The notes under the pieces were generated by a model, which saw only the letters and a list, made by a program, of their open reading frames with translations, was not told the origin of the DNA and did not search any database. A stretch of DNA of 64,000 nucleotides, taken from Semisulcospira habei. Lineage: Eukaryota; Mollusca; Gastropoda; Semisulcospiridae. The stretch spans positions 28,823,202 to 28,887,201 of the forward strand of contig BTPG01000008.1 of the NCBI GenBank assembly GCA_036245525.1. The letters run 5' to 3'. Position 1 is the stretch's first letter, and each line of letters starts with the position of its first letter. The translations under genes and the position numbers were made by a program. Positions 10,430-21,116 of this stretch are shown piece after piece.

Positions 10430-10863
10430 TTTTAGGGTTCAGACTTTAGGTATTTTTCTAACCGCCGAAAATTTAACAGACAAGAAAAGTCCTCTAGCTA
10501 TCACTCTACTCAGTTTTCCTCAAGTGAAGGGGGTAGCGGGGCGTTCGGCCACAGACGCTTCAGAGACAGGAGATCGACAAAGCTAAAAGCTGCCCCGTAC
10601 TTGGAGACCGTTGCTACGGAAAACTGGCCTGGTTGCCATCACTACCTGTCCCCAATAACCGCGACCGACTCAACGCCGTGTGACCTACCAGAACCCTCTT
10701 TCTTGAAGTCAGTAACACAGACGTAGAAAGTGACCTAGCGAGAACAGTTGAAGATGTTTTTAGAATACACCGTGGTCTGCAGGGCGGACAAGGGACGATT
10801 GGTGTCTCTTTTCTTTTGACGAAGCTTGTTCAAAGTTGACATTTTTACATCCCAACCCCTCTC
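10430..10863. other. Unassigned sequence
   Basis: No supported feature. Confidence 0.45.
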
Positions 10864-10894
10864 AACACACACACACACACACACACGCACGCAC

Positions 10895-10927
<33 letters not shown>

Positions 10928-10950
10928 CCCGCACACGCACACACACACCC
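10864..10950. repeat. (CA)n/(CGCA)n microsatellite
   Basis: CA units pass into CGCA tetranucleotides and back to CA. Alternating purine-pyrimidine throughout. Confidence 0.95.
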
Positions 10951-10991
10951 CTCCCCGCGCTGTAGAAAACATGGGATGAAAATAAAAATGG

Positions 10992-11049
10992 GCAAGAGGC
11001 ACAGATGAGACCCGCAATGCGGGGGCTCATGAGGATCTATGCCTCTTGC
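10992..11049. mobile_element. Family B hairpin core with left-arm deletion
   Basis: The right arm GGGGGCTCATGAGGATCTAT is intact, while the left arm lacks the TCCTCATGAGC part. Confidence 0.8.
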
Positions 11050-11376
11050 AGACGCAAATTCGCTGAAACTGAATAAGTAAGATGTCTTGGCTTCGCCCAC
11101 CCCATTTACTACGGGCTTAAAAATGGACGGAACAAGCGCTGACGTGATTTCGCAGGTACGGCCGGGAATCGATAGTGAAGAGCCAATCTACGGAGTCCAA
11201 GACGGGCAATATCCACCGAGTGATGAGCCGAGACGACGTAAGACGGGTAGTGGAGGGCGTAATTGTTTGTTGTTGTACAGAATCCAGGCCCAAACGGCGA
11301 CCGACATGAGTGTTAAGGGCAAAGAAATTCCCAAACAAAGATGGAAACACGCTTAATCCTTTTTTTCCCAAAAGTC
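11050..11376. other. Unassigned sequence
   Basis: No supported feature. Confidence 0.4.
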
Positions 11377-11446
11377 AAGCTAATCTGGCACTACCCTTGT
11401 ATTATCATGGCCAATCCGCCTCCTGCTGTAGGGACTCGGGGCTAAA
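11377..11446. mobile_element. Family A half-element (right half only)
   Basis: Starts at CAAGCTAATCTGGCACTACC and runs to ACTCGGGGCTAAATGG. The left half is missing, so the break lies at the hairpin centre. Confidence 0.75.
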
Positions 11447-11453
11447 TGGTTTG

Positions 11454-11479
11454 TTTTTTTTTTTTTTTTTTTTTTTTTT
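11454..11479. repeat. Poly-T tract
   Basis: About 26 T, immediately beyond the A half-element. Confidence 0.95.
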
Positions 11480-11810
11480 AAGGAAGAGTATAATAGAACT
11501 GTTTTGTTTTTTAAAAAAAAAATGTTAAAAAAAATCCTACCTCAGCGTGTTTATTTCTTTATTTCTTGGGAATTTATCTGTTGTTGTGGTGTTTTTCTGT
11601 AGTGTACATAATGCTTTGTAGTGTTAGTTCAGCTGTTTTCTATTATGTGCGTAAATGTTTGTTGCCTATTTATTAGCGTTTTATCGGTCGTGTGCGTATT
11701 TCTTTCCTGATGTTTTCATTAATGTTTTTATATGGATAGTGTGCAACTCTCTGTTTTTAGTTTCTCCTCATTCGAGTGTTTGCGCACCGCAGTGCTCAGT
11801 TATCTGTTCT

Positions 11811-11885
11811 GGGGAGCTGGGTGGCTCGGTGGTGGAGCGTTCGGCTATCGACCGAAAGGTCCTTGGTTTGAATCCAGCTGGGGTC
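11811..11885 (+). mobile_element. tRNA-derived SINE head
   Basis: A-box-like GTGGCTCGGTGG at 11821-11832 and B-box-like GGTTTGAATCC at 11865-11875, 33 bp apart. The order and spacing fit an internal pol III promoter. The ends do not pair as an acceptor stem, so this is a SINE head rather than a tRNA gene. A related head lies on the minus strand at 28292-28366 and shares GAATCCAGCTGGGGT. Confidence 0.7.
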
Positions 11886-11927
11886 AAAATTAGTTCAGAC
11901 CCTATTTATTTTGGTGGTGGACAAAAG

Positions 11928-12131
11928 TTAATCCATTCAGCCCTGACGCACTACAGCAGGATAATGGTCGGCCATGACAATTCAAGGGTAGTTCCAGATT
12001 AGTTTGGAGTCTGTCGGCGCTAAGCTAACCTGGCACCTATCATGGTCGATCCATCTACTGCAACTGGTGTATAGTCATTAGATGACGCCTCCAAAATTTG
12101 GGAAATACGGCCGTCGGGCTGAATGAGTTAA
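11928..12131. mobile_element. Family A TTAA element, complete
   Basis: TTAA at 11928-11931 and 12128-12131. Ends TCCATTCAGCCCTGACGC and GCCGTCGGGCTGAATGAG. The core right arm is partly deleted. Confidence 0.88.
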
Positions 12132-12437
12132 GCCCTAAACGTTTTTTAAGTTACCCGTTCTATCGCTGTCGTCATCATGATTGTTTTCCCCAAAGTGACG
12201 TTTTGCTGTGAAAGCGCTCGTGACGCTCTGTTGCGTCATTGTGGTTATTTCGTCCATGTCCATTAAGTACATTGTTTTTTAACCCCTTGTAAATAAGGAG
12301 CAATCATTCAAGATGTCTGTCTGTTTCTCCTGCTTATCCCAGTCAACCACACCACCTTCATCCTCACAGCGCACCCTCTTCCCTCTGAAAATCGGCTTGA
12401 AAACTGTCCGCAGATTTAACCGTCATTTGTGTGATCA

Positions 12438-12513
12438 GTGTGCGAGCGCTGGACTGTGATTTTGGACCTTACGGCTCTAAGGCCGTAAGGTCCAAAACCA
12501 CACGCCAGCACAC
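12438..12513. repeat. Family D hairpin
   Basis: GTGTGCGAGCGCTGGACTGT to CCAGCACAC. Inner arms are perfect over TTGGACCTTACGGC. Confidence 0.88.
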
Positions 12514-12767
12514 AGATGACAGCAAGAATAACAATCCGTTGTGTATCTATTAGTGGGAGTGGCTCCTATATTGTCGGCATTATTTCCAGTGATAATGGTT
12601 TTGTTACCCAACTTAGCGAAGAAAATCTGAGTTTTTGCGCACCTACGGCAAGTCGATTAGTCGGAGATTGGACGGACACGTATTGCATAGTAAACCACTA
12701 CAGAGGAAATCGATACTGTAGTTGGCTACACTTCTTGAAAAGTGCCTACCTGCACTCATGCTAGCCT

Positions 12768-12866
12768 GTGTTCTTGGATGCTGGGGAACCAAATCTCAGT
12801 GTCTAAGACACACTGGTTGCCTCCCTCGATTCGCTGCTGGAACCAGTGTGTGTCCAAGAATGACAC
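12768..12866. repeat. Family L foldback
   Basis: GACACACTGGTT (12807-12818) pairs with AACCAGTGTGTGTC (12841-12854). Outer GTGTTCTTGG pairs with CCAAGAATGACAC. The CCCTCGATTCGCTG loop is shared with L copies at 33.55 and 50.54 kb. Confidence 0.65.
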
Positions 12867-12958
12867 CAAGTGCAAAGTTTCATCTAACGCAAGGTAAGCT
12901 ATTAGAAGAGTAATCATAGTAAATATCTGCGCGGTGTGTGTGCGGCCTCTCGGTCACA
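12867..12958 (+). repeat. Copy 1 of a duplicated segment with AAG/GTAAG
   Basis: Contains TCTAACGCAAGGTAAGCTAT, nearly repeated at about 13301-13326. The resemblance to a splice donor is noted but unproven. Confidence 0.4.
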
Positions 12959-13152
12959 TTAACCCACTACATCCTGAGGCTGATTTTTTTTAATTGCTTA
13001 TTGTTCTATGAAGGCTACATTACAGATTAGGAGATAGATAAACCGTTTCAGTTCAAGGGTGGTGCCAGAACAGCTTGGTGCCTCAGGCGCCAAGCTAAAC
13101 TGGCACCAACCTTGAACTTTCATAGACAAATTTATGTCAAGCAATGGGTGTA
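12959..13152. mobile_element. Family K TTAA element (inverted)
   Basis: TTAA at 12959-12962, then CCCACTACATCCTGAGGCTG. Core GTGCCAGAACAGCTTGG-TG-CC faces GGCGCCAAGCTAAACTGGCAC. The right end CAAGCAATGGGTG lacks its TTAA. Confidence 0.7.
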
Positions 13153-13459
13153 CCATGATGCAAAGCACGTGCAGATATGTTTACAAAGGTCAAAAAGAAA
13201 TAGTAACCGATGCAATTAACTACTACCCGCGTTAAGACGTGATCAGTCAAGCAGCGACGTGATCATCCCACGCCCATGCATGACGTGCAGTTCAAACTGT
13301 AATCTAACGAAAGGTAAGGTATTAGAAAGAGTAACAACCGCCACACGCATCTGCGCAGTTTTTATTCAGTCTCTCACCAGTTCTCTTACCCTCTGCGCAA
13401 TACCCGTAACAACATCAACTAACACTAACACATACCAACATCGACTTCTGCACGCGCAG

Positions 13460-13580
13460 GGGTGCATGACAATATCTGCTTCTTAGAGGACAACGATTCG
13501 CTTCAGTTGCTTCTCGAATTGAGTGCTGCTGTCGAGACTGAGGATGAGAGTGAATCGTGGCACAGAGGCATCAAGCGCAC
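13460..13580 (+). other. Possible isolated coding exon, cut by an F hairpin
   Basis: After a possible acceptor (CGCGCAG, 13453-13459), the frame from 13462 is open and reads plausibly as protein: ICFLEDNDSLQLLLELSAAV, then an acidic stretch, WHRG, and a basic IKRTRK end. The composition is unlike the low-complexity frames elsewhere. A dibasic end could suit a secreted-peptide precursor, but I recognise no family and there is no ATG or signal peptide in frame. The F hairpin at 13581 follows immediately. It could be chance. Confidence 0.2.
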
Positions 13581-13648
13581 GCGAAAGGTCCTGGGGCCGA
13601 CGCCGGCCTCAGCTGGCCCGCGCACGGCACGGCCCCATGACATTTTGC
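13581..13648. repeat. Family F hairpin
   Basis: GCGAAAGGTCCTGGGGCCGA to CCATGACATTTTGC. Arms are less perfect than at 10336. Confidence 0.75.
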
Positions 13649-14240
13649 CCACTGGTTTTAAGAGCTCGGGTCCGCAGATCGAGGACTGTCCTCCCCGTCC
13701 TATTGTCATCCCCGGCATGGATTTTTTCCCATCTTGCCTGATTGGCTCTTTTAATCGGTAAAGAGCGGGGGTCCACACAATGGTAAATTCAAGCGAGAGA
13801 GGGGGGAAAAAATCGGTCGTCAGCGGACCACGCTTTCACGTCCTCGGAAAAGACAAGAGGGCAAACATTCTGGAAAGGTCTTGCTAGCCCTACGCACGAC
13901 ATAGCGCTCGTTGCAAATGACTGGAGATGGTTTGTACTGTTCAAATTAGCACGTTTAACCTCCAGCTAAACCCTTGCGTGATAACTAATAGTACTGAGTA
14001 CACAACGTGGTGTCTGGACATTTGACATCGGCGCATTTGTGTGCTGGTCTGAGTTGTTGTTGTTGTTTTACCGTACGGCCTACAGCTAATGATATTATTG
14101 GTTCTCTCGACCTGTAAGTCATATATTGACTCATTCGTGACCGCATCGCATCCAGATACGCGACATTAAGCAGCGTGTCCGAATGCCGCACGCCTCGAGC
14201 ATGTTACAATCTTCGATCAAAATAGCTCGGCCGTGAACAA
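13649..14240. other. Unassigned sequence
   Basis: No supported feature. Confidence 0.45.
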
Positions 14241-14261
14241 TCACGGGTAATGACCGATTCC

Positions 14262-14621
14262 TTCGCCAGCGCCGAGCTTATCAAGCCCCAGTGTTATGGA
14301 ATACACTTCCTCTTGAGGTCAGAAACAGTGAGTCTGTCTCTGACTTCAAGAGGTCGTTGAAAACTCACCTCTTCAAGCTTTACTTTGAATAACTGCCAGT
14401 GTTTGATGCCTTAGTTGTAGTTCTGCAATCCTCCTTGTTTAGACTAAATGTTAATTAGAATATAAATTATTATGTATGTATTGTTGTTTAGTTTATTGTA
14501 AAAGTGGTGTGTTCGGGCATTGTGCTTTGTTTGTTATGTGCATATGTCATTGTATTTTTATTTTTGTGTACAGATTGTAAAGCGCTTAGAGCTTTTGAGT
14601 AAGATTAAGCGCTATATAAAT

Positions 14622-14657
<36 letters not shown>

Positions 14658-14658
14658 C
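14262..14658 (+). pseudogene. L2/CR1-like LINE 3' end
   Basis: The frame from 14270 reads APVLWNTLPLEVRNSESVSD then FKRSLKTHLFKLYFE and a stop at 14390-14392. This is the conserved last segment of L2/CR1-type ORF2 (LWNxLPxxxR...FKxxLKTHLF). The 3' UTR ends AGCGCTATATAAATACTCA followed by an (ATT)n tail at 14625-14657. It is strongly 5'-truncated. Confidence 0.88.
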
Positions 14659-14846
14659 AGTGACTACCCTTGATCCCTCACGGTCAAGCCACCTGCCTCA
14701 GTTGGCGGTGAGTGTGAAACCGTCTGCATTCACTGATCCATCTTCCTTTTTTTGTCTCCCATCTCCCGGCTACTACCAGCTATTGAGCAAATAATTAGCC
14801 TAGCAGGGGACTCGCGCTCTGCACAGCCAGCCGGTAAGGTCCGTCT

Positions 14847-14912
14847 GCAAGAGGCATAGATTCTCATGAGCCCGTGCAGTCGCACTGGCTCACGAGAATC
14901 TATGCCTCTTGC
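14847..14912. mobile_element. Family B hairpin core
   Basis: 66 bp, subtype ATTCTC/GAGAAT. The loop-side arm CCCGTGC pairs with GCACTGG. Confidence 0.88.
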
Positions 14913-15347
14913 TGGAATCGATTGGCCAAATTTTATATCCGCAAAGGGAGTGAGGGTTTCAGCCTGCGAATGTCTAATGGTTCTTAAATCACTCATTATC
15001 AAATCACGCTGCCTTGTGTACAGGAGTCATTAGGGCGGTATAACGGCTGGTTTTTCAATGCTGTACAAAACAAACCTTGTGCACATAGAACATTCTAGTC
15101 TGGCAAGTTTGGTGGGGGCATCACGGTAGAGCGTATCATGTAATTCTCTCGTCGTGCCGTGTCTTCTTTTGAAAGATTAAAAACCCAACAAATATCTGAC
15201 TCAGATTTTTTTTTAAAAATCTGTATTTATTTCTTTGTTTACTTTTAAAAAATAGATATTCACAGTACAAATCCTATAGAGGCATCAGGCTGTCTTTTTT
15301 TACTGTCACCAACGATGTTTTGTCTTGTCTGTTTTTAAATAAAAATC
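14913..15347. other. Unassigned sequence
   Basis: A+T-rich with no supported feature. Confidence 0.45.
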
Positions 15348-18300
15348 CACAGTCTGAAATTACTTCTTACTTACTTACGCCTGTCACCCCTACCCGGGTA
15401 TAGGCCGTCGACGAGAGACCTCCAGCAACTCCTGTCCTGTGCTTCTCCTTCGATTCTACTCCAGGTGGTTCCCAGTCTCTTGATGTCTGCTTGGAGGTCT
15501 CGACGCCAGGAGTTTCTCGGCCTACCTCTTTTCCTCTTTCCCTGGGGGTTCCATGACAATGCCTGCCTAGTGATACTGGAAGCTGGCTTTCTCAGACTGT
15601 GACCGATCCATCCCCATCTTCTTCGCCCAATTTCATTCTCTGCTGTTATCTGCTCTGTTCTCTCCCAGAGTCTGACGTTGCTGATCTTCTCTGGCCAGTG
15701 GATTTTCAAAATTCTTCTAAGGCAACTGTTCATGAAGGTCTGTACTCTGTTGACTGTGGTTTTTGTCAATCTCCATGTCTCTGCTCCATATAGGAGAACT
15801 GCTTTTACATTGGAGTTGAAAATCCGGACTTTGGTGTGTTGTGACAGCTCTCTGGAACTCCACACTTTTTTCAACTGGAGAAAGGCTGCTCTGGCTTTAC
15901 CGATTCGTGCTCTGACATCTGCATCAGTGCCGCCTTTTTTGTCTATGATGCTCCCGAGATAGGTGAAGGACTCCACCTCCTCCAACGGGGTGCCAGCAAG
16001 CAAGACTGGTTCTTCCCTGGTTGCGTTCAGCCTCATTGTCTTTGTTTTCTGTTTGTGAATGGTGAGGCCCACTTGGGACGAGATGTCAGCAAGCCTCGTG
16101 GTCTTGTCCTGCATTTGTTGATGAGTGTGGGACAGTAATGCCAAGTCGTCTGCAAAATCGAGGTCGTCAAGCTGTGTCCACAGTGTCCACTGTATTCCAC
16201 TTCGTCCGTGCTCTGTAGTCATCTTCATGACCCAGTCTATGGCCAGTAGGAAGAGGAACGGAGACAGCAGACACCCCTGCCTGACACCAGTTCTGACCTG
16301 GAGCTCTCTGGTGAACTGCCCTTCGTGGATCACGCGACATGTCATGCCATCATAGCTGCTTTGGATCAGGCGGACGAGCTTTGTGGGTACACCGTAGTGT
16401 CGTAGGAGTTTCCACAAAGTCTCTCGGTCCACGCTGTCAAATGCTTTCTCATAATCCACAAAGTTGACGTACAGCGGGGAGCTCCACTCCAGAGACTGTT
16501 CCACGATGATGCGGAGAGTGGCGATCTGGTCTGTACATGATCGGTTCTTCCTGAATCATGCTTGCTGGTCTCTCAGCTGGGGGTCAACGGAGCTCTTCAT
16601 TCTCTCTAGGATGATCCTGTTGAAGACCTTTCCTGGTACTGACAGCAAGGTGATTCCTCTGTAGTTGGAACACTTGCTGAGGTCGCCTTTCTTGGGAAGC
16701 TTGATTAGGTACCCCTCCTTCCAGTCAGCTGGCATCACCTCCTCTTCCCAGATCTTTCCAAACAGTGGGTACAGCATCTCAACTGTTGTCTCTAGGTCTG
16801 CTTTCAGAGACTCCGCTGGGATGCCATCTGGCCCTGCTGCTTTGCCATTCTTCAAAACTGCCACTGCTTTTCTGATCTCTTCCCGGCTGGGTCTGTCACA
16901 GCTGATGGGTAGGTCGGTCTCTGCCGGCTGGATGTCGGGGGGGTCGGGTGGGCTAGGTCTGTTCAGTAACTCTTCAAAATACTCGGCCCATCTGTCAAGT
17001 TGGTCTGCTCTGTCTGCAATAGTCTTGCCTTCTTTGTCTTTTACTGGTCTTTCTGTATGGCCATACTTACCCGACAATCTTCTGGTAATGTCGTAGAGCT
17101 GTTTCATGTTGCCGCTGCCTGCTGCCTTTTCTGCCTCTGCTGCCAGGCTGTCTGTGTAGGCCCTCTTGTCTGCCCTGATACTCCTCTTCACCTCGCGTTT
17201 GGCTTCCGAGTATTCCCCCTGTGCCCTTACTTTGGCTGCTCTCGTGCGACTGTTGTTGACCGCTGCTTTCTTCTGCTTCCTCACTTCTATCTTCTTCAAG
17301 GTCTGTGCCGACAGCCAGTCCTTGTGGTGGTGTTTCCTGAACCCTACAGTGTCTTTGCAGGTTGAGTTCAGCGCCTCTCTAACTGCCTTCCACTGCTGCT
17401 CTGTGGTGACCGCCTCCTCTTCATTTACTAGCTCCTGTAGCGCTTGAAACCGGTTGGACAGCACCAGTTTGAACTCTTCTCTAACTCCAGTTTCTCTCAG
17501 GAGGCCTACATTATAGCGCTGTCTTCTTGTTGTCTCTGTGCGGCTTTTCTTTAGCTTGAGCTTCATTCTTAAGGTAAGCAGATGGTGGTCTGAGGCGACA
17601 TCTGCTCCCCTCCTCACTCGAACATCTTGAAGGGATCTTCTAAATTTCTTGCTAATGCAGATATGGTCTATTTGGTTCTCTGTTGTATGGTCAGGTGAGA
17701 CCCAAGTTGCTTTGTGTATTCTTCTGTGTGGGAAGATGCTGCCTCCAATGACAAGTCGGTTTAGAGCACAAAAGTCTACAAACCTCTCCCCGTTCTCACT
17801 CATCTCCGAGCCTAGTCCCTGTCTCCCCATCACCTCTTCGTATCCGGTGTTGTCCTCCCCTATTTTGGCATTAAAATCGCCCATGACGATGGTGATGTCT
17901 CGCTCCGCACATTTGTCCACGGCACTCTGGAGTCGGTCGTAGAACTCTTGTTTCTCTTCCTCGTCACTGTCATTGGTGGGCGCATAACACTGGATGACGT
18001 TCAGCTTGAGCTTTTTCTTGGTTCTAAAGGCTGCTGTTATAATTCTTGGCCCAAGAGGTTCCCAGCCCATCAGCGCTCTCTGTGCCACTGGTGACAGCAT
18101 GAGTGCTACTCCTTCTGTATGGGGGGCATTCTCCTCTTCATGACCTGAATACAGAACCATCTCCCCACTTAACAGCCTTTTCTGGCCAGACTGCGTCCAT
18201 CTGGCTTCACTGATGCCTAGCAGGGAAAGGTTGTACTTTTGCATTTCCGCTGCTATCTGGGCGGCCTTGCCGCTCTGGTACATGGTCTTGACGTTCCATG

Positions 18301-18676
18301 TGCCCATGGTTGTATCCCTGGATAGAGAGAGGCGGCTCGGTCCTGTGGCTTCCGAAGACTTCCGGCTTTCACCACAGGACGTCATAAGTCTTCTAGTAGA
18401 AGAACCTTCCTCCTCCAGGAAAGGAATTACTGTTAGTCTTTTCGTCGGCGTTTTTGTAGCTATTTCCTTTTTTGCAGGGTGGGGAAGCTACCCCCACGCC
18501 CAACCCCCTTACTAGGAGGACCAGGGGTTTTCTGTCGGGGTCACCTTCCCTTAGACCATGTTGGTTCACGGCACCTTATTTCATTCGGTGCACCCCTCTC
18601 ACGAGGGACCCCCTATCCACCACCCAGGGGACGCGCCTCAACGCCGTATGGTCCCAGCGCGAGGCACAGTCTGAAA
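15348..18676 (-). mobile_element. Full-length RTE-type LINE with 12-bp target duplication
   Basis: CACAGTCTGAAA occurs at 15348-15359 and 18665-18676, bounding a 3,305-bp insertion (15360-18664). The minus-strand element has a ~280-bp 5' region starting CCTCGCGCTGGGACC, one ORF (next entry) and a very short 3' end with a TAAGTAAGTAAG-like tail. The single ORF, tiny 3' UTR and short-repeat tail fit RTE-clade elements. The duplications flank both ends, so the copy is full-length. Confidence 0.9.
15371..18385 (-). pseudogene. RTE-type endonuclease-reverse transcriptase ORF, one nonsense codon
   Basis: This single frame of about 1,004 codons would encode the protein that nicks the target and reverse-transcribes the element RNA. 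Residues 28-280 are an AP-like endonuclease: GTWNVKTM (28-35), GISEARW (57-63, Glu60), MGDFNA (168-173), QIDHI (238-242), SDHHLL (265-270). The RT region has NGKAAGPDGIP (513-523) and NYRGITLLS (574-582). Codon 610 is TGA (16556-16558), breaking the frame within the RT domain. The same frame then continues with motif A (FVDYEKAFDSVD), motif B (GVRQGCLLSPFLF) and motif C (FADDLALL), and a C-terminal RRRWGWIGHSLRKP segment. I saw no frameshift. Start chosen at 18385, the first in-frame ATG; an ATG at codon 27, just before GTWNVKTM, is an alternative. Closest remembered relatives are RTE proteins often misnamed craniofacial development protein 2-like. Confidence 0.93.
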
Positions 18677-18918
18677 GCATCCATTCAAATCATAGTCTTG
18701 TCTCGTCTCGATGTGTCCATATATCTTCTAGTCTTGTCCATCTCCTTAGAGAAATGAATGGCACGAGGGTATGACTGATACAACTGTCATCTGATGATGT
18801 CATCCTGCGGCCAACAACCACCCCACCCTTGCCAATACAACGTACTATGACTCAATATTCCTTCCATTGCCATTTCACTAAAATCTTGCATCCCTCCGTC
18901 TCAAAGTGCCGTCTGCGT

Positions 18919-18984
18919 GCAAGAGGCATAGATCTTCATGTGCCCCCGCATTCGCGGGGGCGCATGAAGATTTATGCCTCTTGC
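18919..18984. mobile_element. Family B hairpin core
   Basis: 66 bp with the variant CATGTGCC/GGCGCATG and ATCTTC/GAAGAT arm pairs. Confidence 0.88.
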
Positions 18985-19230
18985 CGACTACTTCTGAAAT
19001 ACGTCTTCCCTTGATTCAGGTTGTGTGTTATTGCGAAATAATAGCGGAGCCATCACCGGCTTTTAGCGAAGCTTGACTCCACCCTATTCGACTTTATGTT
19101 GTCACTCTTACGGACACGCATTTGGCTAACACGCCACGGTAATATGCAGGTGGTCGACCTGGACGTCTAAATGCCAAAGACTGGCATTGCAGAATCGTCC
19201 ACTGCGCTAGTACTCGGACACGCACTGCGG

Positions 19231-19370
19231 TAGATGGACCGACCAGAACAGCTTCAAGACAATGGTCAAACACGGCACAATGCAAGTCAAGAGTTCTGCC
19301 TGATTAAGTTGGCGCTTTCTCAGGTGCCAAGCTAATCATGCAAATCCCTTGAAATATTATGGTCCATCTA
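19231..19370. mobile_element. Family A-like hairpin, degenerate
   Basis: TAGATGGACC at the left pairs with GGTCCATCTA at the right. The core TGCCTGATTAAGTTGGCGC faces GGTGCCAAGCTAATCATGCA. Subtype TGATTA/TAATCA, as at 26.9 kb. Confidence 0.65.
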
Positions 19371-19459
19371 TCTTACCGCAGCTAGCCCTGGAATGAAGTT
19401 ACTGTGCTAATGTGCAGGTACAGGATGGCGACGTCAACGTTACCTGAAGTTTCTGAGAT

Positions 19460-19625
19460 GTCCTCCGAGCACCACATTACAGAGTAGAAGACAGGTCGAC
19501 CACGACAGTTCAAAGGTGGTGCCAGAATACCTTGGCGCCGTCAGCCGCCATCTATTCTGGCACCATCCTTGAACTATCGTGGTCGATCCACATCTTGTTG
19601 AAGCGTGTCAGGCTGGAGAGGTTAA
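19460..19625. mobile_element. Family A TTAA element
   Basis: Palindrome about 19491-19592, subtype GTCGACCACGACAGTT/AACTATCGTGGTCGAT. The right end GTCAGGCTGGAGAGG is followed by TTAA at 19622-19625. The left end is decayed. Confidence 0.8.
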
Positions 19626-20154
19626 TAAGGATATAAACTGGGATGCGGACACTACTTTCTATTGAACTTAAACACAAGAAAAAGACTACTAGTACTAATC
19701 CATGATTCAAGTACGCCCGTGAAGAATCTCGACAAAAAAAAAATTGCCTGAAATCCAGTTAACCTCCTTCGTCGTAGTGAAAACGAAGTATGCCTGATTT
19801 GAAGAACAACAGATGTTGCAGGAGTTTATTAGGCTCAATGCCTACTACTGCAGATGTGAAAGATATTGGACGTTAGACCATCTGGTCAACTTCTCTGGAA
19901 AAGCGCTGACCACCTTCCGTCAGAAAATCACAGACGTAAAATAAACCGATCCACACCAGCAACAGGCGTGGATTGTCGCGTGACCCTGCAGTCTGCATGG
20001 GTACATTTAGCTCTTCGCGTTTTGCAGATGGAGAATTTCAATGTCGATGAAATGAGGCAGTCCAGTACGCTGAGAAACTCGTAATCATTCTTTCCGGAAC
20101 TCTCTGTAGCCAACTCCACGTGACTGATGATGCACATGTGGCCCATCCTAGCCA
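19626..20154. other. Unassigned sequence
   Basis: No supported feature. Confidence 0.4.
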
Positions 20155-20220
20155 CCAAGAGGTATAGATTTTCATGAGCCCCTGCGAAAGCAGGGGCTCG
20201 TGAGAATCTATGCCTCTTGC
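20155..20220. mobile_element. Family B hairpin core
   Basis: 66-bp foldback with CCCCTGC/GCAGGGG inner arms. Confidence 0.88.
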
Positions 20221-20666
20221 AGAGGAAATGACCGCACTGCGGAAGGACGATTTATAAAAATCGAAAATACTAAGAGGACTATCAAGAGAACTGTAGTGGC
20301 CTTGTTAGTGCTTCTTTTATTTAATCCACCACCGTTGTCCCACGGCCTTTGTTTAATCCATCAACGGTCGGCTTCCAATTAAGCTAAAAGACTCCCGAAT
20401 ACCTGTAGTATCTGCACAGTATAAAGGACCACTACCACTACATTAATAATGCATCAAACCACTACATTAATGATGCATCTGTGTTTCATATTCCGTAATT
20501 ACACACACAGAAAAGGTCGCCTGGGTGAGTCAGCGGATTCCTGTAGAACGACCACTGACAAAACCTGGCTTTCAACATCTCCCATTAAAATAAAATATTG
20601 AATCTCTGATGTTTTGCTTTGCATCCAACCTTTTTAAACCTAGGAAGGTACTGAAACAAGTTGCAC
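20221..20666. other. Unassigned sequence
   Basis: Contains a short direct repeat (ACTACATTAATAATGCATC / ACTACATTAATGATGCATC at about 20438-20477). Otherwise nothing. Confidence 0.45.
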
Positions 20667-20881
20667 TTAACGGATACATTGCCAGTGGACGCAGAATCTG
20701 TTTTTCAAATCTTTGTGAATTCAGGGCCAGAGAGCCCCAGCCGTCCAAGGAACATGGACACGAAGCGGCATCAGCAAGAGACATAGATCCTCATGAGCCC
20801 CCGCAATTGCGGGGGCTCATGAGGATCTATGTCTCTTGCATTTAGATCGTGTTTAGTATTTCTCGGCAGTGAAGAGGTTCC
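20667..20881. mobile_element. Family B TTAA element with perfect 66-bp hairpin
   Basis: TTAA at 20667-20670. The inverted-orientation left end has CATTGCCAGTGGACGCAG and the right end TCGGCAGTGAAGAGGTT. The core 20774-20839 is a perfect palindrome, 33 bp per arm, joined at CCGCAATTGCGG. Confidence 0.93.
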
Positions 20882-21116
20882 AAAAACGACTTCTAGTTCA
20901 TACCTATCCTTGACCAACAGCAAAACAAACTGCTGAAATAAAACTTCGCCCGGTATTTAAAGAAAATATACCATACAAAGCCTTCCGTCCTTGATCACAT
21001 TGTGTGCCAAAGGACGTTAACCCTAACAGCTATTTAGTTAGTTAGTGACAAAGTCTTGGGCTGAACTTGTCTACACCGAAAGAGGCGTACCGTTAACTGG
21101 TCACCGCCGGGACATG

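Noticed and set aside
16665..18515. Plus-strand open frames over the RTE element
   Set aside because: They are antisense to a well-supported endonuclease-reverse transcriptase frame and have no motifs of their own.
20774..20839. Bacterial-type rho-independent terminators or REP-like elements
   Set aside because: The stems are far too long, lack the terminator U-tract, and the window has LINEs, SINEs and microsatellites typical of an animal genome.
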